64,000 nt of DNA from Taeniopygia guttata (lineage: Eukaryota; Chordata; Aves; Passeriformes; Estrildidae), in contig NC_133027.1 of assembly GCF_048771995.1 (NCBI RefSeq), positions 62,681,501-62,745,500 on the forward strand. The letters are read 5' to 3'. The notes below the pieces were generated by a model, which was not told where the DNA came from, did not search any database, and was given only the letters and a program-made list of their open reading frames with translations. Position 1 is the first letter of the stretch. Each line of letters opens with the position of its first letter. Shown one piece after another: positions 1 through 13,204 of the stretch. A program made the position numbers and the translations under genes.

Positions 1-2394
1 CACACCACCACTTCTGTTTTGTGTAACAGGGTGCCCTCTCCCCCGCAAAGCCGGAAGGTTGCACAAGGCACCGCATCCCTGCAGAAGAGCTGCGAGAGAG
101 ACGAGTCAAATATCCTCCCCACCCCATCACCTCCCTCCCCACCTTTCTTAAGGATTGGGTTGCATGTAGGAGACTTAACTAACTTCGGCAGGAAGGTGCT
201 GCCTTTCACATCGGTCACACAGACCTAGGCAGAAGCAAAATCAAGCTTCATGGTTTCGTTTCCTGGTGTTTTACAGAAACCTTTTTACAACAAAATGCAC
301 CTTTAAAAGGAAATTTTATGTTCACACTGCTTCTTACAGGCAAGTCATCACATACTGCCTTGAATGAAATCCGCACTGCCGTGCAGCCACAATGAAAACA
401 CAAAAGACTGCAGCCTATATTTTTAATGCATCCAGAGTTGCATAGTTATTCAATGCGAAAGTTGCATTCAAGCTGCATTTTAACAACTACGACTCTTCAG
501 GTCTGATTCAAAACCTATCAAGTCTGAAAGCTGTCCACGTGAAATTCAGTTTCTGGTTTCTGTTTCCATCCAAGTCTTCATCTCAACGCCGAGCCCGTGC
601 AGCTCCCCAGGCGCAGGGGTTTTGTGGTCTTCCCAGCAGTCACTCTCCGCATTTGTCGAAGCAATTGATCCAGCACAGGAGTCTCGTATGTCAGCCATTA
701 GTCAGGTCGAAAGGTCTTTTCTGCTCAGTTTCCCTCAGGGCATTGCCTTCATTGTTTCCTCTCCTTCCCTCTGCTAACAGACCAGCCTTCCCCAGCCACA
801 GAGCTTTCCCAGCGGGACTGTGAGAGGGAGAGGCACGGGCTCCATCCAGCTCCTCTCACGGGGGGGGTCACACAGGCAGGAACGTGGTACCCACGCTTAG
901 AGAGCTTTTTGCAGCTGCGCACACCAGTCCTGTGTTATTTACAAAATCTGACAATGTGCTATTTTTATTATTTACCCTTTGCAGCTTGCATCGTTACAAA
1001 TGTAACAGTACAAAAAGGACTATTTTCCCCAACAGGGATTTCAGTACCTGGGCATGTATGGGCTGGTGACATTTTCTGGACCTATCTATACTTTAATCAG
1101 AAGTGTACTCATCACTGCTGTTTACTGAAATGTTTGCCACTTTTCTTTTCCCTTCCTTTTTTCCTTTTTTTTTTTTTATTTTATTTTATTATTTTTTTTT
1201 AGGAGGTGTGATCAAGTTCATTATTGAAATACACAGTCCCTGCTCCAAACCTCACCAGAGTTTACAGCAGGTCAGCGAGCTTTGGGTCAGACCCTGACTT
1301 TTTTAACATCATTTTTCTTCCAAACATTTTGAGCTACAGAGCAATTGTACCTTTGTCGTGCTGTACAGAATGTATGCTTCAAAATTCTCACATTAAAAAG
1401 CTGCTCAGTGTCTGCAATTCTTTGGTGCGATTGAAAAGGAGAACATGAAGAAATTGAAAGATAATCCAGAAAGGATCTCATACAAGAGGTCAAAGGCATC
1501 TAAAGGTTTCTTTTGAGAAGCAAAGTGACACCTAAAGGGGTGAAGGAAAAAGAAGACATAAAGTAGGTCAACGGTGAATGTAAAAGAGATATGAAGAGGC
1601 TCCTGTTGTAATATCAAAGTGCTTCGGTAAATCAGACTAAAGTGAACAGTCAGAAAGAATAATGTGCTGGAAATGACAATGTTTTTTATTTGCCTATAAC
1701 TTGTTATATTAATCAAGGTATATAAATTAAAATATTACAAAATCATGTACATATTGTTTTCACAACCCTTTAAATATTTTTGAATTACATGTAACAGCTG
1801 TGGTTAATGGCTCTGGAAACTGAAGTTGTATTTCCATAGAACAGCAGTAAAGTATACACCCTTCCCAGTTGGAGAGAGATTAATTCAGTTGCCTGGTCAT
1901 TCATTTGCGACTGTTCTGATGAGATTGCCTAAGAAATCTCCATTTGTGGTGGTGATTATGAAAAGTTAGTATTTGCTCATTAAACCAAATAATTTCACAA
2001 AGTCTGTCCCATGGCAGCTGGGGGCTGAAGTAAAAACACAAAACTAGGGCATCAGGAAAGACTGGAGAAGCACCAGCTCGAACAACAAATTGCTGGAAGA
2101 TGTATCTTTTAAACTATGTGCCTGCCACCCGTGATCCGCAGCACAAACGCCAAATGTCATCTAGGGAATTGAGGAAGCTTCTGCACGGGCCATTCTAATG
2201 ATCGAAGGGAGAATGTTTCTTTGACAGGCCACCTCTCTGCCCGGGAAGCCTCCACGTACAAGTCGGCTGGAAGAAGCTGCAGAGCAATGTTACACCCTGT
2301 CCTTCTTGGCAGGGCGAGGGAAGCTGAGCCTTTGGTGGGAAGCAGGGGGGCAGGACAAAGCCAGCAGCCTGCCGAGGCTCCTGTGGAGCGGCGC
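1..2394. other. 5' flank of FUCA2, no gene recognised
   Basis: This is AT-rich sequence that becomes GC-rich after about 2290. The open frames are short and resemble no known protein. In human the neighbour on this side is PHACTR2, transcribed away from FUCA2, so a minus-strand 5' exon of that gene might have been expected here. I looked for its conserved coding exons and saw none. The stretch may be intergenic or lie in an untranslated part or intron of that neighbour. Confidence 0.6.
1141..1201. repeat. T-rich low-complexity tract
   Basis: Almost uninterrupted T with scattered A and C over about 60 bp, including a run of 14 T and TTTTA units. On the minus strand it reads as an A-rich tract. 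It has no flanking element that I recognise, so it is listed as simple low-complexity sequence. Confidence 0.8.
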
Positions 2395-3480
2395 GGCTGC
2401 AGACCCAAGGCTCGGACGCGGGTCCGGCTGTAGATCGAAGCTCGGACGCGGGTCCGGCTGTGGATCCAAGCTCGGACGCGGGTCCGGCTGTAGATCGAAG
2501 CTCGGACGCGGGTCCGGCTGTAGATCGAAGCTCGGACGCGGGTCCGGCTGTGGATCCAAGCTCGGACGCGGGTCCGGCTGTGGATCCAAGCTCGGACGCG
2601 GGTCCGGCTGTGGATCGAAGCTCGGACGCGGGTCCGGCTGTAGATCGAAGCTCGGACGCGGGTCCGGCTGTGGATCCAAGCTCGGCCCCGGTCCGGCTGT
2701 GGATCCAAGCTCGGACGCGGGTCCGGCTGTGGATCCAAGCTCGGCCCCGGTCCGGCTGTGGATCTAACCTCGGCCCCGGTCCGGTTGTGGAGCAGCAGAC
2801 GCGCTCAGGCCGCTCTCGGGCGAGGCTGACAGGGCGGCCGGGGCAGGAGCTGGCGGGGCCCGGGGCGGGGGAAAGCACGGCACGATGGCCGAGGCATCAG
2901 CCAGTTACTCCAATTTCTTAAAAGCCTTAAAATCCAGCGGGCAGCTTGTGGTCGAGCAACCAGATAGAGCGGCTCCGGTGGGGAACAGCCCCCGGGCTGC
3001 GGGCGGGGCGGGGGAGGAGCGAAGGGGCAGCGGTGCCGGCCGGGCGCCGCGGGGCCCGCCCTGTCCTTGCCCCGCTTCTTTTCCCTTCCCTTCCCGGGCC
3101 CAGCCCAGCCCAGCCTGGCCCGGCCGAGCGGCGCTGCGAGCTCCGGCCCCGCCGCCGCCATGTCGGGCCCGGGCGGGCTCGGCGCGCTGGGGCTGCTGCC
3201 GCTGCTGCTGGGGCTGCCCGGGCTGCCGCAGGCCCGGCCCCGCTACGAGCCCACCTGGGGCTCGCTGGACGCCCGGCCGCTGCCCGCCTGGTTTGACGAG
3301 GCGAAGTTCGGCGTGTTCATCCACTGGGGCTTGTTCTCGGTGCCCAGCTTCGGCAGCGAGTGGTTCTGGTGAGCGGCAGCCCGAGCCGGGCCGTGCCCGC
3401 GCCCCAGGCTCTGCCGGGAGCAGTGTGGGGACAGGCGGGATGGTGTGGGTGCGGTGTCCCCGCACTGCGCGGCTTGGGCT
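2290..3480 (+). promoter_or_regulatory. FUCA2: CpG island / promoter region of FUCA2
   Basis: A sharp switch from AT-rich flank to very GC- and CpG-rich sequence that covers the 30-bp minisatellite, the presumed 5' untranslated region and coding exon 1 of FUCA2. I see no convincing TATA box close to the start codon, so a CpG-island promoter with dispersed initiation is the likely form (inference). The start codon at 3160 sits in a strong context of GCC repeats (gccgccgccATG). The transcription start cannot be placed from sequence alone. Confidence 0.7.
2395..2790. repeat. 30-bp GC-rich minisatellite, about 13 copies
   Basis: Tandem copies start at 2411, 2441, 2471, 2501, 2531, 2561, 2591, 2621, 2651, 2681, 2710, 2740 and 2769, with a diverged partial copy before 2411. 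The unit begins CTCGGACGCGGGTCCGGCTG and ends with one of three 10-bp variants: TAGATCGAAG, TGGATCCAAG or TGGATCGAAG. The last four units include three 29-bp copies with GGCCCCGG in place of GGACGCGGG. Because the period is a multiple of three and carries no stop, long repetitive open frames appear on both strands. These are artefacts of the repeat and not genes. The array lies about 370-760 bp upstream of the FUCA2 start codon. Confidence 0.95.
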
Positions 3481-6400
3481 GGAGCCCCTCTGCAGGCTGA
3501 CCGCGGAGCTCAGCTGTGTGCAGCAGCTCTGCCTCCACCCGAGGCCACGGGCTCCATGGCGCAGTTTGCAGAGGAGGTGGAGCTTCTGGTGTGTCTGACC
3601 GCCTGTCTGCCCAACCCCAAACCTCTGAATACCGAGGCTGAAGTGACTAAACTAAGCAGAGAGCTGGTAGAGCTGAGAGAAGGGCCTGGCAGCACAGCAG
3701 TACTGGTGAGAGGTGGTTGGTGGAGTGGCCGAAAGAGACCTCTCCAGGACCACCATGAAGGGATGGGTGAAGGGGGTCTCCCTTGTGGGAACAGGCGTTT
3801 GGGATCTCCCAGCCTCTGGAGCAGCCTTGTACACCCGCTGGAGCACTGTGGAGAGCACAGGAGCCCATCGCTACCCTTGCTTGGCAAGCAGCCTTGCTGT
3901 TTTCTTGTGCACATTTTGTACTGCTGATGGTTTTCTTCTCTTTCTTTACCGTTATTGCTATTACTCAAGAGTGCTTTGCACTAAAGAGAACCTAAAGCTC
4001 TGATCCTTCAGATAATTTCAGCTACAGGCTTAATGAAATATTTGTTCTGTAGTGTTCACTGGTACAGGCCCTTTGGCTGTAAGCATGTTTTTGCTGTCAC
4101 CTTTCCATGCTCTACCAAGTACTTCCTGTGAGACTTCAAGTGAGACACATTATTATTTAGAATATGAAGATGAGGGTAGCTTTGTGGCAGAGCTACGGTG
4201 AACCTTAATTACAATACTTGCAAAACAAGCCAACATGTATCTAATCAAACCAATGTTTTCTGACACCTCTCTCTTCAGAATTAAGGTCAAGCATTTCAGC
4301 AGGTTTTTAATGCAGACTGCATATACTAATAAATTACTTTTAGAGAGGTGGGGCAGAACTAGGTTTGGGTTCAAGCCTCGCTCAGAGTGCTGTACTCTGA
4401 TAGTGGTTACAGACTCAGGATCAAGCATTTGGTTTTTGACCCCAAAACTCTAATTTCTTTTTATATTCCTGCGTTCTCCTGTCACATGGCAGGTGTGGGT
4501 CTTCGGGGCCTTCTGACAGCTTGTGCAGTCAGATGAGGTCCTGTATTAGCAGCTTCAAATGGAAGGTCATAAACGTTATCACCCATCCTGTGTGCCTTCC
4601 CTCAGAGAGCCACAGCCTTGGTAAGAATGTTTCTAGAATGTAATCATGTCAGCATGGAAGTATTCGTGTTAGCAAACCATGTGACTATGCAAGGTTTTGA
4701 GAAGTCAGGTTGTTACTGTTTAATTTAAGAAATTACATACTTTGAAATCAGAGGGGTTTTTTGTTTGTTTTTATTTTTAAAAATTTGTTTGTTTTGCTTT
4801 ATTGTTGTTATTTCCTCTGCCCCTGGCTCTTTCAGTGAGGAAAACTGTCTCAGCCTCTTTCTTCTAAGTTTTTTTTTTCCCCTTTTGGCTGCCAGAGATT
4901 GTGTTGGTTTATGCTGAAGTGTTTTTGGGAAGGCTGCAACAATATTCACACTATGGTCTTAGAAAACTGAGGTCAGAGTCCAGCTCAGGGCAGGAGAGAG
5001 AAATTAATTTCAAACATTCAAATTCTGGCCTGTTTTATTCCTTCAGTTACCATGTATTTTCATACAAGTCTAAATCTGACAAAAGGATTTTTACTGCTTG
5101 GTTTCATTCATAGAAAGGTGACAGAGGTGCATTTGTGAGTGTGTGGTGTTCTTTCAGGGGCAGGTTTTGGTTGGAGGACATGCCTTCTTCTAGCAGGGTG
5201 CCTTTGCTTGCATGCCTCAGGTGTGCAGAGTATGCAGTGACCCGGTCACAGCTCTCTCTGGCCCTGGGGCTGGGCCCCTTGGGTCGCTCAGCTGCAGTTG
5301 TGTAGAGGGTTTGGGACTGCCGGAGAGGTAAAGCTGATAATCCCCACCCATATTTGTGGGTGGCAGGGATTGCAATGTTTGGGGCAGAGCAGAGATGCCT
5401 GATGGCTGAGGTGTGAGACTTGAGTATATAAGACATGCAAGTCCAGGAAGAATGCATTTCTCATGCCACCTGAGCTGCTTACACAGACTGTCTGTGGCCT
5501 CTAGTACAGTTTTGAGATTTGGGTATTGACCAAGACTGTCATTTTTCCATTCTCAAATTAGAGCTGCTTTTTTATTGCTTCAGATGAAATTCTGAGACCT
5601 TTCCAAAGTGGAATGCAAATATCTAGAACATGGGACAAATAAGATAGAAAAAAGGAAATCTTTGCTAATCAACACTCTTCTGGAGAAATGTTGTCTTATT
5701 GCCAGTGTCATGTACCTCCAATGCCTCTTCCTATGTGTTAAATAGGAGCTGATAATTTAAATTCTCTTTTATCTAAAAATACATCAGCAGACTTACTTTG
5801 TCCCTGTTTTGTAGGTGGTACTGGCAGAAGGAAAAGAGAGAGCCCTATGTGAAATTTATGAACACAAATTACCCACCTGGCTTCAGCTATGAAGATTTTG
5901 GTTCTCTGTTTACAGCAGAATTCTTTGATCCCAACCAATGGGCAGATATTCTGAAGGCTTCAGGTGCAAAATATGTTGTCTTAACTTCAAAACATCATGA
6001 GGGTAAGAGGAAGCTTTGTGAATATTAGTAATTGCTGCATTTCTGTCAAAAGATGAAAAAAGCATGTGACTTGTGTAGCTTCTAAGAGACCTAGAGGAAA
6101 CCAGGCAAGCTTACCTGCCCCACCATGGCCAAAAGGAAACAAAAACCACCCAAGAAATGTGCAGGTGTTTTCCTGACTCTTATACAAAAGCTGTGGCCAT
6201 GGAGTTTGCATAGGAGGAGCAATAGATTGTGCCACTGTTCTCTTGCCATAGGTAAGACAGCCTAAAGTGGTGATGGCAGCTGAGCTTCCTGCAAATGGCC
6301 ATAGTTTATTTTTTATTTCTGTGCAATTTATTGCTGAAGGAACCATAAAAGTGAATTCTGCACTGTTTAACATTTGGAGAACTGCTGTGAGTGGGTAGTT

Positions 6401-9400
6401 AACAAACTCCTTTGCTTTCTCCAATGAATTTAGGAACATGTTCCAGAAGTCAGCTTAAGATTTAGAAAGGTATAGCTCTTCCTGATGTAGTGCACAGAGG
6501 CCAAAACCTTGAGCCAGATCTGTAGTTTTACAGGCACAATTTTTTTAGCACTGTAAGTGTAAGGTACTTTGCAGAGAAAAGTAAAGAAAAAGAAAGCTTC
6601 TGGAAGGAAATACAGTAGCAAAGAAAGTATAAAATATTAAGATATTCTACAGTACATCTAATGAATGTTGTTGGTCTTTGTGAGATGTCGGTTCAAGGCT
6701 GGCAACTTGTGATGTTCAATTTTGATCTCAGCTCTGATGACAAACATAATTCTTGATCGTGAATTTCACTTGTGGTGAAATTCCCAGTGACTTCAAAAGA
6801 ACCAGGATTCATTTAGTCTGTCCAATAGCCTTCTGCATGATTTTTTTGGTTGTTTAGTCCGTACAATTGCATGTATCCAGTTCACAGAAATAGCACAAGG
6901 TTTATTAGACAGTGAGTATAAAGGGATTAGAAGGTGAGAGTGGAGCTCCTCTGGCAGTGGTCCGAGTGAGTCTGCAGTGCAGAATATTTGTAAGTGGTTG
7001 TGCTGGACTGATGGATGTCTGAAAGGTCAAATCTCTCCTGATATTTAATCTTGATGTTTTAACAGCTGTTTCAGGAGTTTTTGCCCTCTCCTTATACATA
7101 TACAGAGTAGCTGATTGAGCTGTTATAAATATCAAGGCAAACAAAAAGTGAACATTTGCATAAGATGGAAACAGAAAAGAGGAGAACAGTCTTTGAATGC
7201 AAATTATAGCTTGGGCTTTCTGCAGCTGAGAAACAATTCTGTCTTCCACTTGCTGATTGTGTATTTACAGTTCACATTTGATGTAGATGCCTCAAAAGCT
7301 GCTGTATTTTTAGTTAGTTTCAGAGTGGTAAACTTAGAGAATGCCTTGTGTTGGAAGGGGCCTTGAAAGTCATCTAGTTAATTTAATTGGCACATATAAA
7401 TAGAGTGAATAATTAAAGAGAAGGAATAATTATCCTAAGCAGTACAGAACTGGAAAATATAAATGTATATGTGTACGTATAAAAAATACATTTTTGATAT
7501 TAAAACTACTACCATTCTGCAGAAACAAGTTATAGGCACACTTTATACCATGACAACAATATTATTACATATATAATTTTTATTATTTTATTTTCTGTGA
7601 CACTTCCAACCACTTTCCAGAAAGAAGAACTGTAATATCCTCTCTTCTTTTCTTTCTTATCCTTTGATTTTTCTCTTTTTAGGCTTTACTTTGTGGGGGT
7701 CCAAATATTCTTGGAACTGGAATGCTGTTGATGTGGGACCAAAGCGAGATCTTGTTGCTGAACTAGCAACATCTGTTAGAAACAGGACTGACTTGCATTT
7801 TGGGTTGTACCATTCCCTGTTTGAATGGTTCAATCCTCTCTTCCTTGAGGATGCCACCAATGCCTTTAACACAAGCAAGTTTCCAACCAGCAAATCATTA
7901 CCAGAACTCTATGAAATTGTGACCAAGTACCAGCCAGAAATAATTTGGTCTGATGGGGATGGAAATGCTCCAGATACTTACTGGAACAGCACTGGTTTCT
8001 TGGCTTGGCTGTATAATGACAGGTACATAATGATGCTGGTTTAGCTTCTTATCTGAAATTCTGCTCTGTGTCTAGTTTGTTTCATTTTCTGTTTGTTTTG
8101 TGGAACTTGCTACTTCTACTTAAGGGGACTTATTAATTCTCCTGAAATACAGAATCCAGATCTTTCCTAGAACTATCAAAGATGGCTTTAGAAAAAGACT
8201 GTTTTATACTTTTTAAACACATTTGCAAATTAATAATTTAAGATGATATTGGCTATTCTGCTTAATCATAGTCTTCCCTAAGTATTTGCTGTTGCACAGA
8301 AACACGGGATAGCAGGACAATTTGAGAATATGGATACATTGTTGTCATCGCAGACTGAACATCTGGCAGTGGATATGAAGTGCAGAGTGACGTCTGGCAG
8401 AGCTCCTGTAAAAGTCTGGAGCTTATTTCCCTAAGAAATTCTGGTCTGGACCTTTTATTAGCAAAGCATGAGAATAGAATTCCTGACATTGCACTTAATC
8501 TTATTGTAATAAATTAATAGTACAGAAGTCATCCAAAATGTTAGTTCCTGGGAGGGATGTGTGTGGGAAGGGATTACTCTGGCTGTGACCGCGTTTTATA
8601 GAATAGAAGTAATAAAACTCCTCTGTTCCCAGCCCGGTCCGGGACACAGTAGTGACCAATGACCGCTGGGGAGCTGGCAGTATCTGTGCCCATGGCGGCT
8701 TCTACACGTGCAGTGACCGCTACAACCCCGGGCACCTCCTGCCCCACAAGTGGGAGAACTGCATGACCATCGACCGCAGCTCCTGGGGCTACCGCAGGGA
8801 CGCGCGGCTCCGGGACTACCTCCCCATCGAGGACTTGGTGAAGGTACTGTGGGCCACGGGAGCTGCTGCCACTCCCCACTCTCTCTCCTGACTGTTATAT
8901 TGTGCTGTTTAACTGTTTGATTATGTATCTCTTTTTATTAATAGAATACTATTGAATTATTTTAATTCAATAGTGAATCCATGAAATAATAAATAATTAT
9001 GTTAATTTCAAGCCTTAATGCTGACAGAATGGAAAATCCATGTAATGCTTAATCTTTCTCTTAGTAGTTTCTATGGAATGAATTTCTAGTAAAAATTCGG
9101 TCAGTTTCTTAGAAGCCGTTTTCCCTGTGAGTAACTGGCCAAGGACTGATCTGGCCCATTTCATAATTACCTTTTCGACTAAGTTTCTCTAGTAACTGCA
9201 TATGCAAGATGATGAGAAGCAAACAGTTGCAGTTTCTTAGCTCCTGTTTAGGAACTCCTGCTGCAAGGCTACATCTTTTCCCCTTTACAGACAAACACAG
9301 TTTATGACTCAGCAGTAGTTTTACTTTGTAGTGAGAACCTTTCCCTACAGACATACAGGTAAACACTACCAGAAGCAGACAGCTGGTGTTGTTAGAACAT

Positions 9401-12400
9401 TGATTCCCTTACTAGCCTGAGGTATTAAAAAAGATTTGAAGCTTAGGAAACCTGAATGAAAGGAAGACTGATCAGTCTTTCAGAATAATGTACTTAATTG
9501 TAAAATTCAGCTAGCGAGGGAAAGATAGTTACTGTTGCTTAATATTGTTGCTATTTCTAGTACTATCCTCACAAAAGACAATTTGAAATTGAAGTAACCT
9601 CTTTTCAGAGGCAGACGGTTTGAATTAATCCAGCAGCATGTCTGCAGCTGTCTGTTTCTCACACTTATGCATCTCAGTCTGTGATCTCTGGAGGGCAGTG
9701 TGGATGTGAACATACATTTTATTGGCTTTGTAGGAGGCTTCCTTGTGTTTTACAGATGTTTCTGTAAAATAGGAAAAACATCAAACAGGAGGAAGGAGGA
9801 AGTTGCTTTTCTAAGATTCAATAAAGGTGAAGTAGCAAATATTTTCCTTATTCTACTCTGGTGCAGAGAAATCATCTGTCCTATTGGTAAAACCCTCAGT
9901 ACATTCTTGCAAAAGTTGAAATGATAAAAGAGTTGCAGTGTCTGATTCTAATGTAGATTCAGCCAGACATACTGATGCAAGAAGGTATTTGGGGCTGTCT
10001 TTGGATATAAAGATTGACAGCAGAGCTTTGTTTTATAGGAGATTGAATTTTGTATTAACTTTAGGGATGAACCTCAAAGTCTTAGCATGCAGCAGCAGCA
10101 TAACTCATTTGGCTCATCATTCTGAAGGAGTATAGCAGACTTTAGAAAGTACTTCAGATATGTGATTTCATTACTCATAACCGTATGCTCTGTGTGTTTA
10201 AAAACACTTCAGCAACTTGCAGAAACAGTGTCTTGTGGAGGAAATCTCCTGATGAACATTGGGCCCACCCACGATGGTCGCATCGCTGTTGTGTTTGAGG
10301 AGCGCCTGAGGCAGGTGGGCTCTTGGCTGAAGGTCAATGGAGAAGCCATCTATGGAACGAAACCATGGAGAGCACAGAACGACACAGTCACACCTGGAGT
10401 CTGGTAAGTCTACTGACCCAAAATGCAGGCTCTGGAAAGCAGCACCAATGTTATGTGAAGCTTTGAAATCCCTAATGACTTGATGCTACAGAAATCACCA
10501 TCTTAGTTTGTCTGTGGTGAAGGAATTAATGCCTTTGTTAGTGTAAGTAACTGCATCTAAAATGTGTATAAAGCTGTAGGTAGAGACTAGTTTTGGGATG
10601 ATGCTGAGGGTGAAAGGAAAGCTGCAAACATTTCTTTGGTCATCTTTTGCTTCTTGGTGTAGGCTAATCTGTTAGGTAATTCTGTTTGCTTCTAGTGGGC
10701 AACAGAAATTAAAAAAAAATCTGGAAATACAAGATTGCTATGAAGTGTTTATCTGAACAAAGGAATTCTCAGTGTCACATGATGTTTAGAAAGAAAATGG
10801 GAAGATAACAGCAATTAATTGGTTGCTAAATACAGTCAGTCTCTGCCCTCCCCTCTGCCCTTGTTACTTGTAGCACCTTCATGATCAATCAGGGTTTTGG
10901 TCTTGACCCTCTTGTCTCAGTGGGTGTTTTTACTCCCATTCCTAGTAAGATTTGGCCATCTGGCCTGGAGATGCTGAACTGTTGACTGTTTAGTAAAATC
11001 CCTTTCAAGAGCAATAAAAAATTGTAACTAAATCGGAAGGAGGGAGGAATGTTTCAGGGGTATGCCACAAGATTTCCAATGGCATAGTGATGAAAACATA
11101 ATTTTTAAAAACTAGCTATGCAAGGTGGAAACTCTGTCACTCATACTATTTTTAAATTCTTTTAGTCTGCATGTTAGTGTATAGATGGGAGCTACCATGT
11201 TTTTCTGAATATAACCTACAGTTATCTGCTAATGATTCTCCATCCTGCAAGTATCTCCTTACTATATGGCTGAGTTGATACGGTGTGCTAAAGTTACAAC
11301 AAATGTTTACCTCTGAATTTAGTTCTTTAACAGTTTTCATTACCTCTAGTTTGTTGAAACAAATTTCCAAGGAACAGCACATTATTAAAGGGCATAATTC
11401 ATCTGACCAGGTGGTTATGTGTGTGAAAATGTAATTAATCCTGAATTTTCTAATCCATTTTTCCAGTCTTGAAAGCACTCTTATGTATCACTTCTAAAGA
11501 TTTACAAGGAAAAGCTGACATGCCTTTTTGGTTCCCATTTCCAACCAGGTACACGTTCAGCCCTAAAGAAGGGAAAGTCAGTGCTATATTCCTTAACTGG
11601 CCAGTCTCTGGGATTCTGGAACTTGGTGAGCCACGGGCTAAGCTTGGAGAAACACAGGTAAAATAAGGGTGCACGCAAACACCCCCCCTCCCCTCCGTCT
11701 AGGATGTGTCATGTTCCATCTTGTTTATTTAAGTTTCTGGCATCTTTGGGAATGCATAGCTGTTAGGACTTTGGAAGTGACCCAGCAAAATGTTTGTTTT
11801 CTTTCTGGGACCTCCTTGTCATAGTCCTCTCAGTGGCATGTTTCTTATCCAGCAAAGTTAGACTAAGATGTTGCTGGGATATGTTTTAGCTTGCAAACTA
11901 AGAATCACAAAAAACTGCACCATCCTCCTGTTTCCTGTGTAGAATCCTAACTCAGCATGACTTTTCTTTAGAAGTAGCTGTCATCATGACTTTGGTGATA
12001 CCGGAGTTGCTGTAGTGGTGCAGTTGTTTGAAGTCAAAGCCTTGCAGGAAAGGGATGTAACACAGTGGTTTTTGTTGCCTAGGGAGGCTGAAGAGCAATC
12101 AGTGTTACCCTAGATGTGCATGTTAGACCAAGTAGGTCAGAAGTTGAGGATAGTGATGCCACACCTACACTGGCAAGTAGCAAGTAACCCAATGGAAGCA
12201 GAAGTTGGTATCGACTCTGTGCGTTTAAGGGGGGATTCACTTTGGCTTAGCTCTGCTCTCATGCATGTCCATTAGCTGCTGAAATGCATTTAGGAGTGTT
12301 TCTGGACTGCCCTTTCTGGTCTAGTTCCACATGAAAGTAGTCTGACTGGTGCCAAGACAGCTCCATGATATGGGAGAAAGAGTCATTTCAGAAGTGATGG

Positions 12401-13116
12401 AGATGCCTCAGGGATTCTGGGCAGATAGCTTGACTACATGTGCACTAGAAAGTATTGTTTCTCAGCAGCAGAGACTGGTCTGCAGCCACTCCAACAGGTC
12501 ACCAGCTGGTGTAAGTGACAACATCAACCTATTTGTGGTTTTTAGTTCTTCAGATCAGCTTTCTCTGAGATACCTGGCTGCCCTCTGTAAGAAACAGTCA
12601 TGCTCATTCAAGACTACAAGTTTCATTGTGGGAAGCAGGCAGTTTGGAAACGGGATGCAAAGCTCTGTACTGTGGCTGCTAGATCTCTGCTTAGACCTAA
12701 ATCCTACTTCAAATGCTTCCCAAAGGTGTATATTCACTTTCTACAGCCCCAAGTCCTTCTCAAGACACAACATGAGTAGCTTTTTTACTTGCATATCTAC
12801 TTGCAAATGTTTCCCCATTACCTTTCATAATTATCACTCATTTGGCTAGTAAGTGGCATTTTTAGGACACTTGGTGAGTGAGGTAGCTATGGATCAATAA
12901 TTATTTTGTCAATATTGCACTTATATGTACTTCAAAAAGGTGCTGTTCTAACTGTAGTGTGTGTTTCTATTTTAGGTGACGCTGGCTGGATATGGGGAAC
13001 TGCTGAAATGGGTTGCCCTGGGAGAAAAGGGAATGGTTATTGCTCTACCTCAATTGACTCCTCAGCAAATGCCATGTCAGTGGGGCTGGACCTTACAACT
13101 GACTGACGTATACTGA
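3160..13116 (+). CDS. FUCA2: FUCA2, secreted tissue/plasma alpha-L-fucosidase 2 (GH29)
   Basis: Seven coding exons: 3160-3368, 5815-6002, 7683-8022, 8633-8843, 10213-10403, 11549-11657 and 12976-13116. They total 1389 nt and encode 462 aa, close to the 467 aa of human FUCA2. Every junction has GT/AG and the phases close. Residues 1-25 form a Leu-rich signal peptide ending near PQA. The GH29 catalytic domain follows, with FGVFIHWG (residues 50-57), the HH pair at 130-131 and WSDGDGN, in which Asp223 aligns with the family nucleophile. The conserved [11 protein letters not shown] block opens within exon 5. Asn sites NRT, NST and NDT suit a secreted glycoprotein. The family hydrolyses terminal alpha-linked L-fucose from glycans by a retaining mechanism. 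Introns hold a small CR1 scrap and AT-rich hairpins. FUCA1 is the main alternative; the ends and internal wording fit FUCA2 better. FUCA2 converges on PEX3. Confidence 0.96.
7331..7380 (-). mobile_element. CR1 LINE 3'-end scrap in FUCA2 intron 2
   Basis: About 50 bp reading GTTGGAAGGGGCCTTGAAAG followed by TCATCTAGTT. This is the highly recurrent segment near the 3' end of bird CR1 elements, seen here as the complement of a minus-strand element. No adjoining CR1 sequence could be recognised on either side, so it is a short remnant. Confidence 0.6.
8948..8974. repeat. Perfect inverted repeat (12-bp arms, 3-nt loop)
   Basis: ACTATTGAATTA, then TTT, then TAATTCAATAGT. It lies in FUCA2 intron 4 in AT-rich sequence. 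It may be a chance or slippage-generated hairpin, or the core of a small palindromic repeat; no target duplication is obvious. Confidence 0.8.
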
Positions 13117-13198
13117 GCCATACTCTGGCTAGCAGGGAGTGCTGATGTTTTTTGCTCTTTCTTATCACTGGTTTTAAACTTGTTTGACTGAGAAAACC

Positions 13199-13204
13199 AA
13201 TAAA
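13199..13204 (+). promoter_or_regulatory. FUCA2: FUCA2 polyadenylation signal (AATAAA)
   Basis: AATAAA 83 bp after the stop codon, followed within 20-30 bp by a G/T-rich stretch (gagtggtgggctgttat) suitable as a downstream element. Further AATAAA hexamers at 13436 and 13878 could serve longer isoforms. Confidence 0.75.

Noticed and set aside
2157-2921. Long open frames of 120-230 codons in several frames on both strands
   Set aside because: They come from the 30-bp minisatellite, whose period is a multiple of three and lacks stops. The translations are pure repeats with no protein signature.
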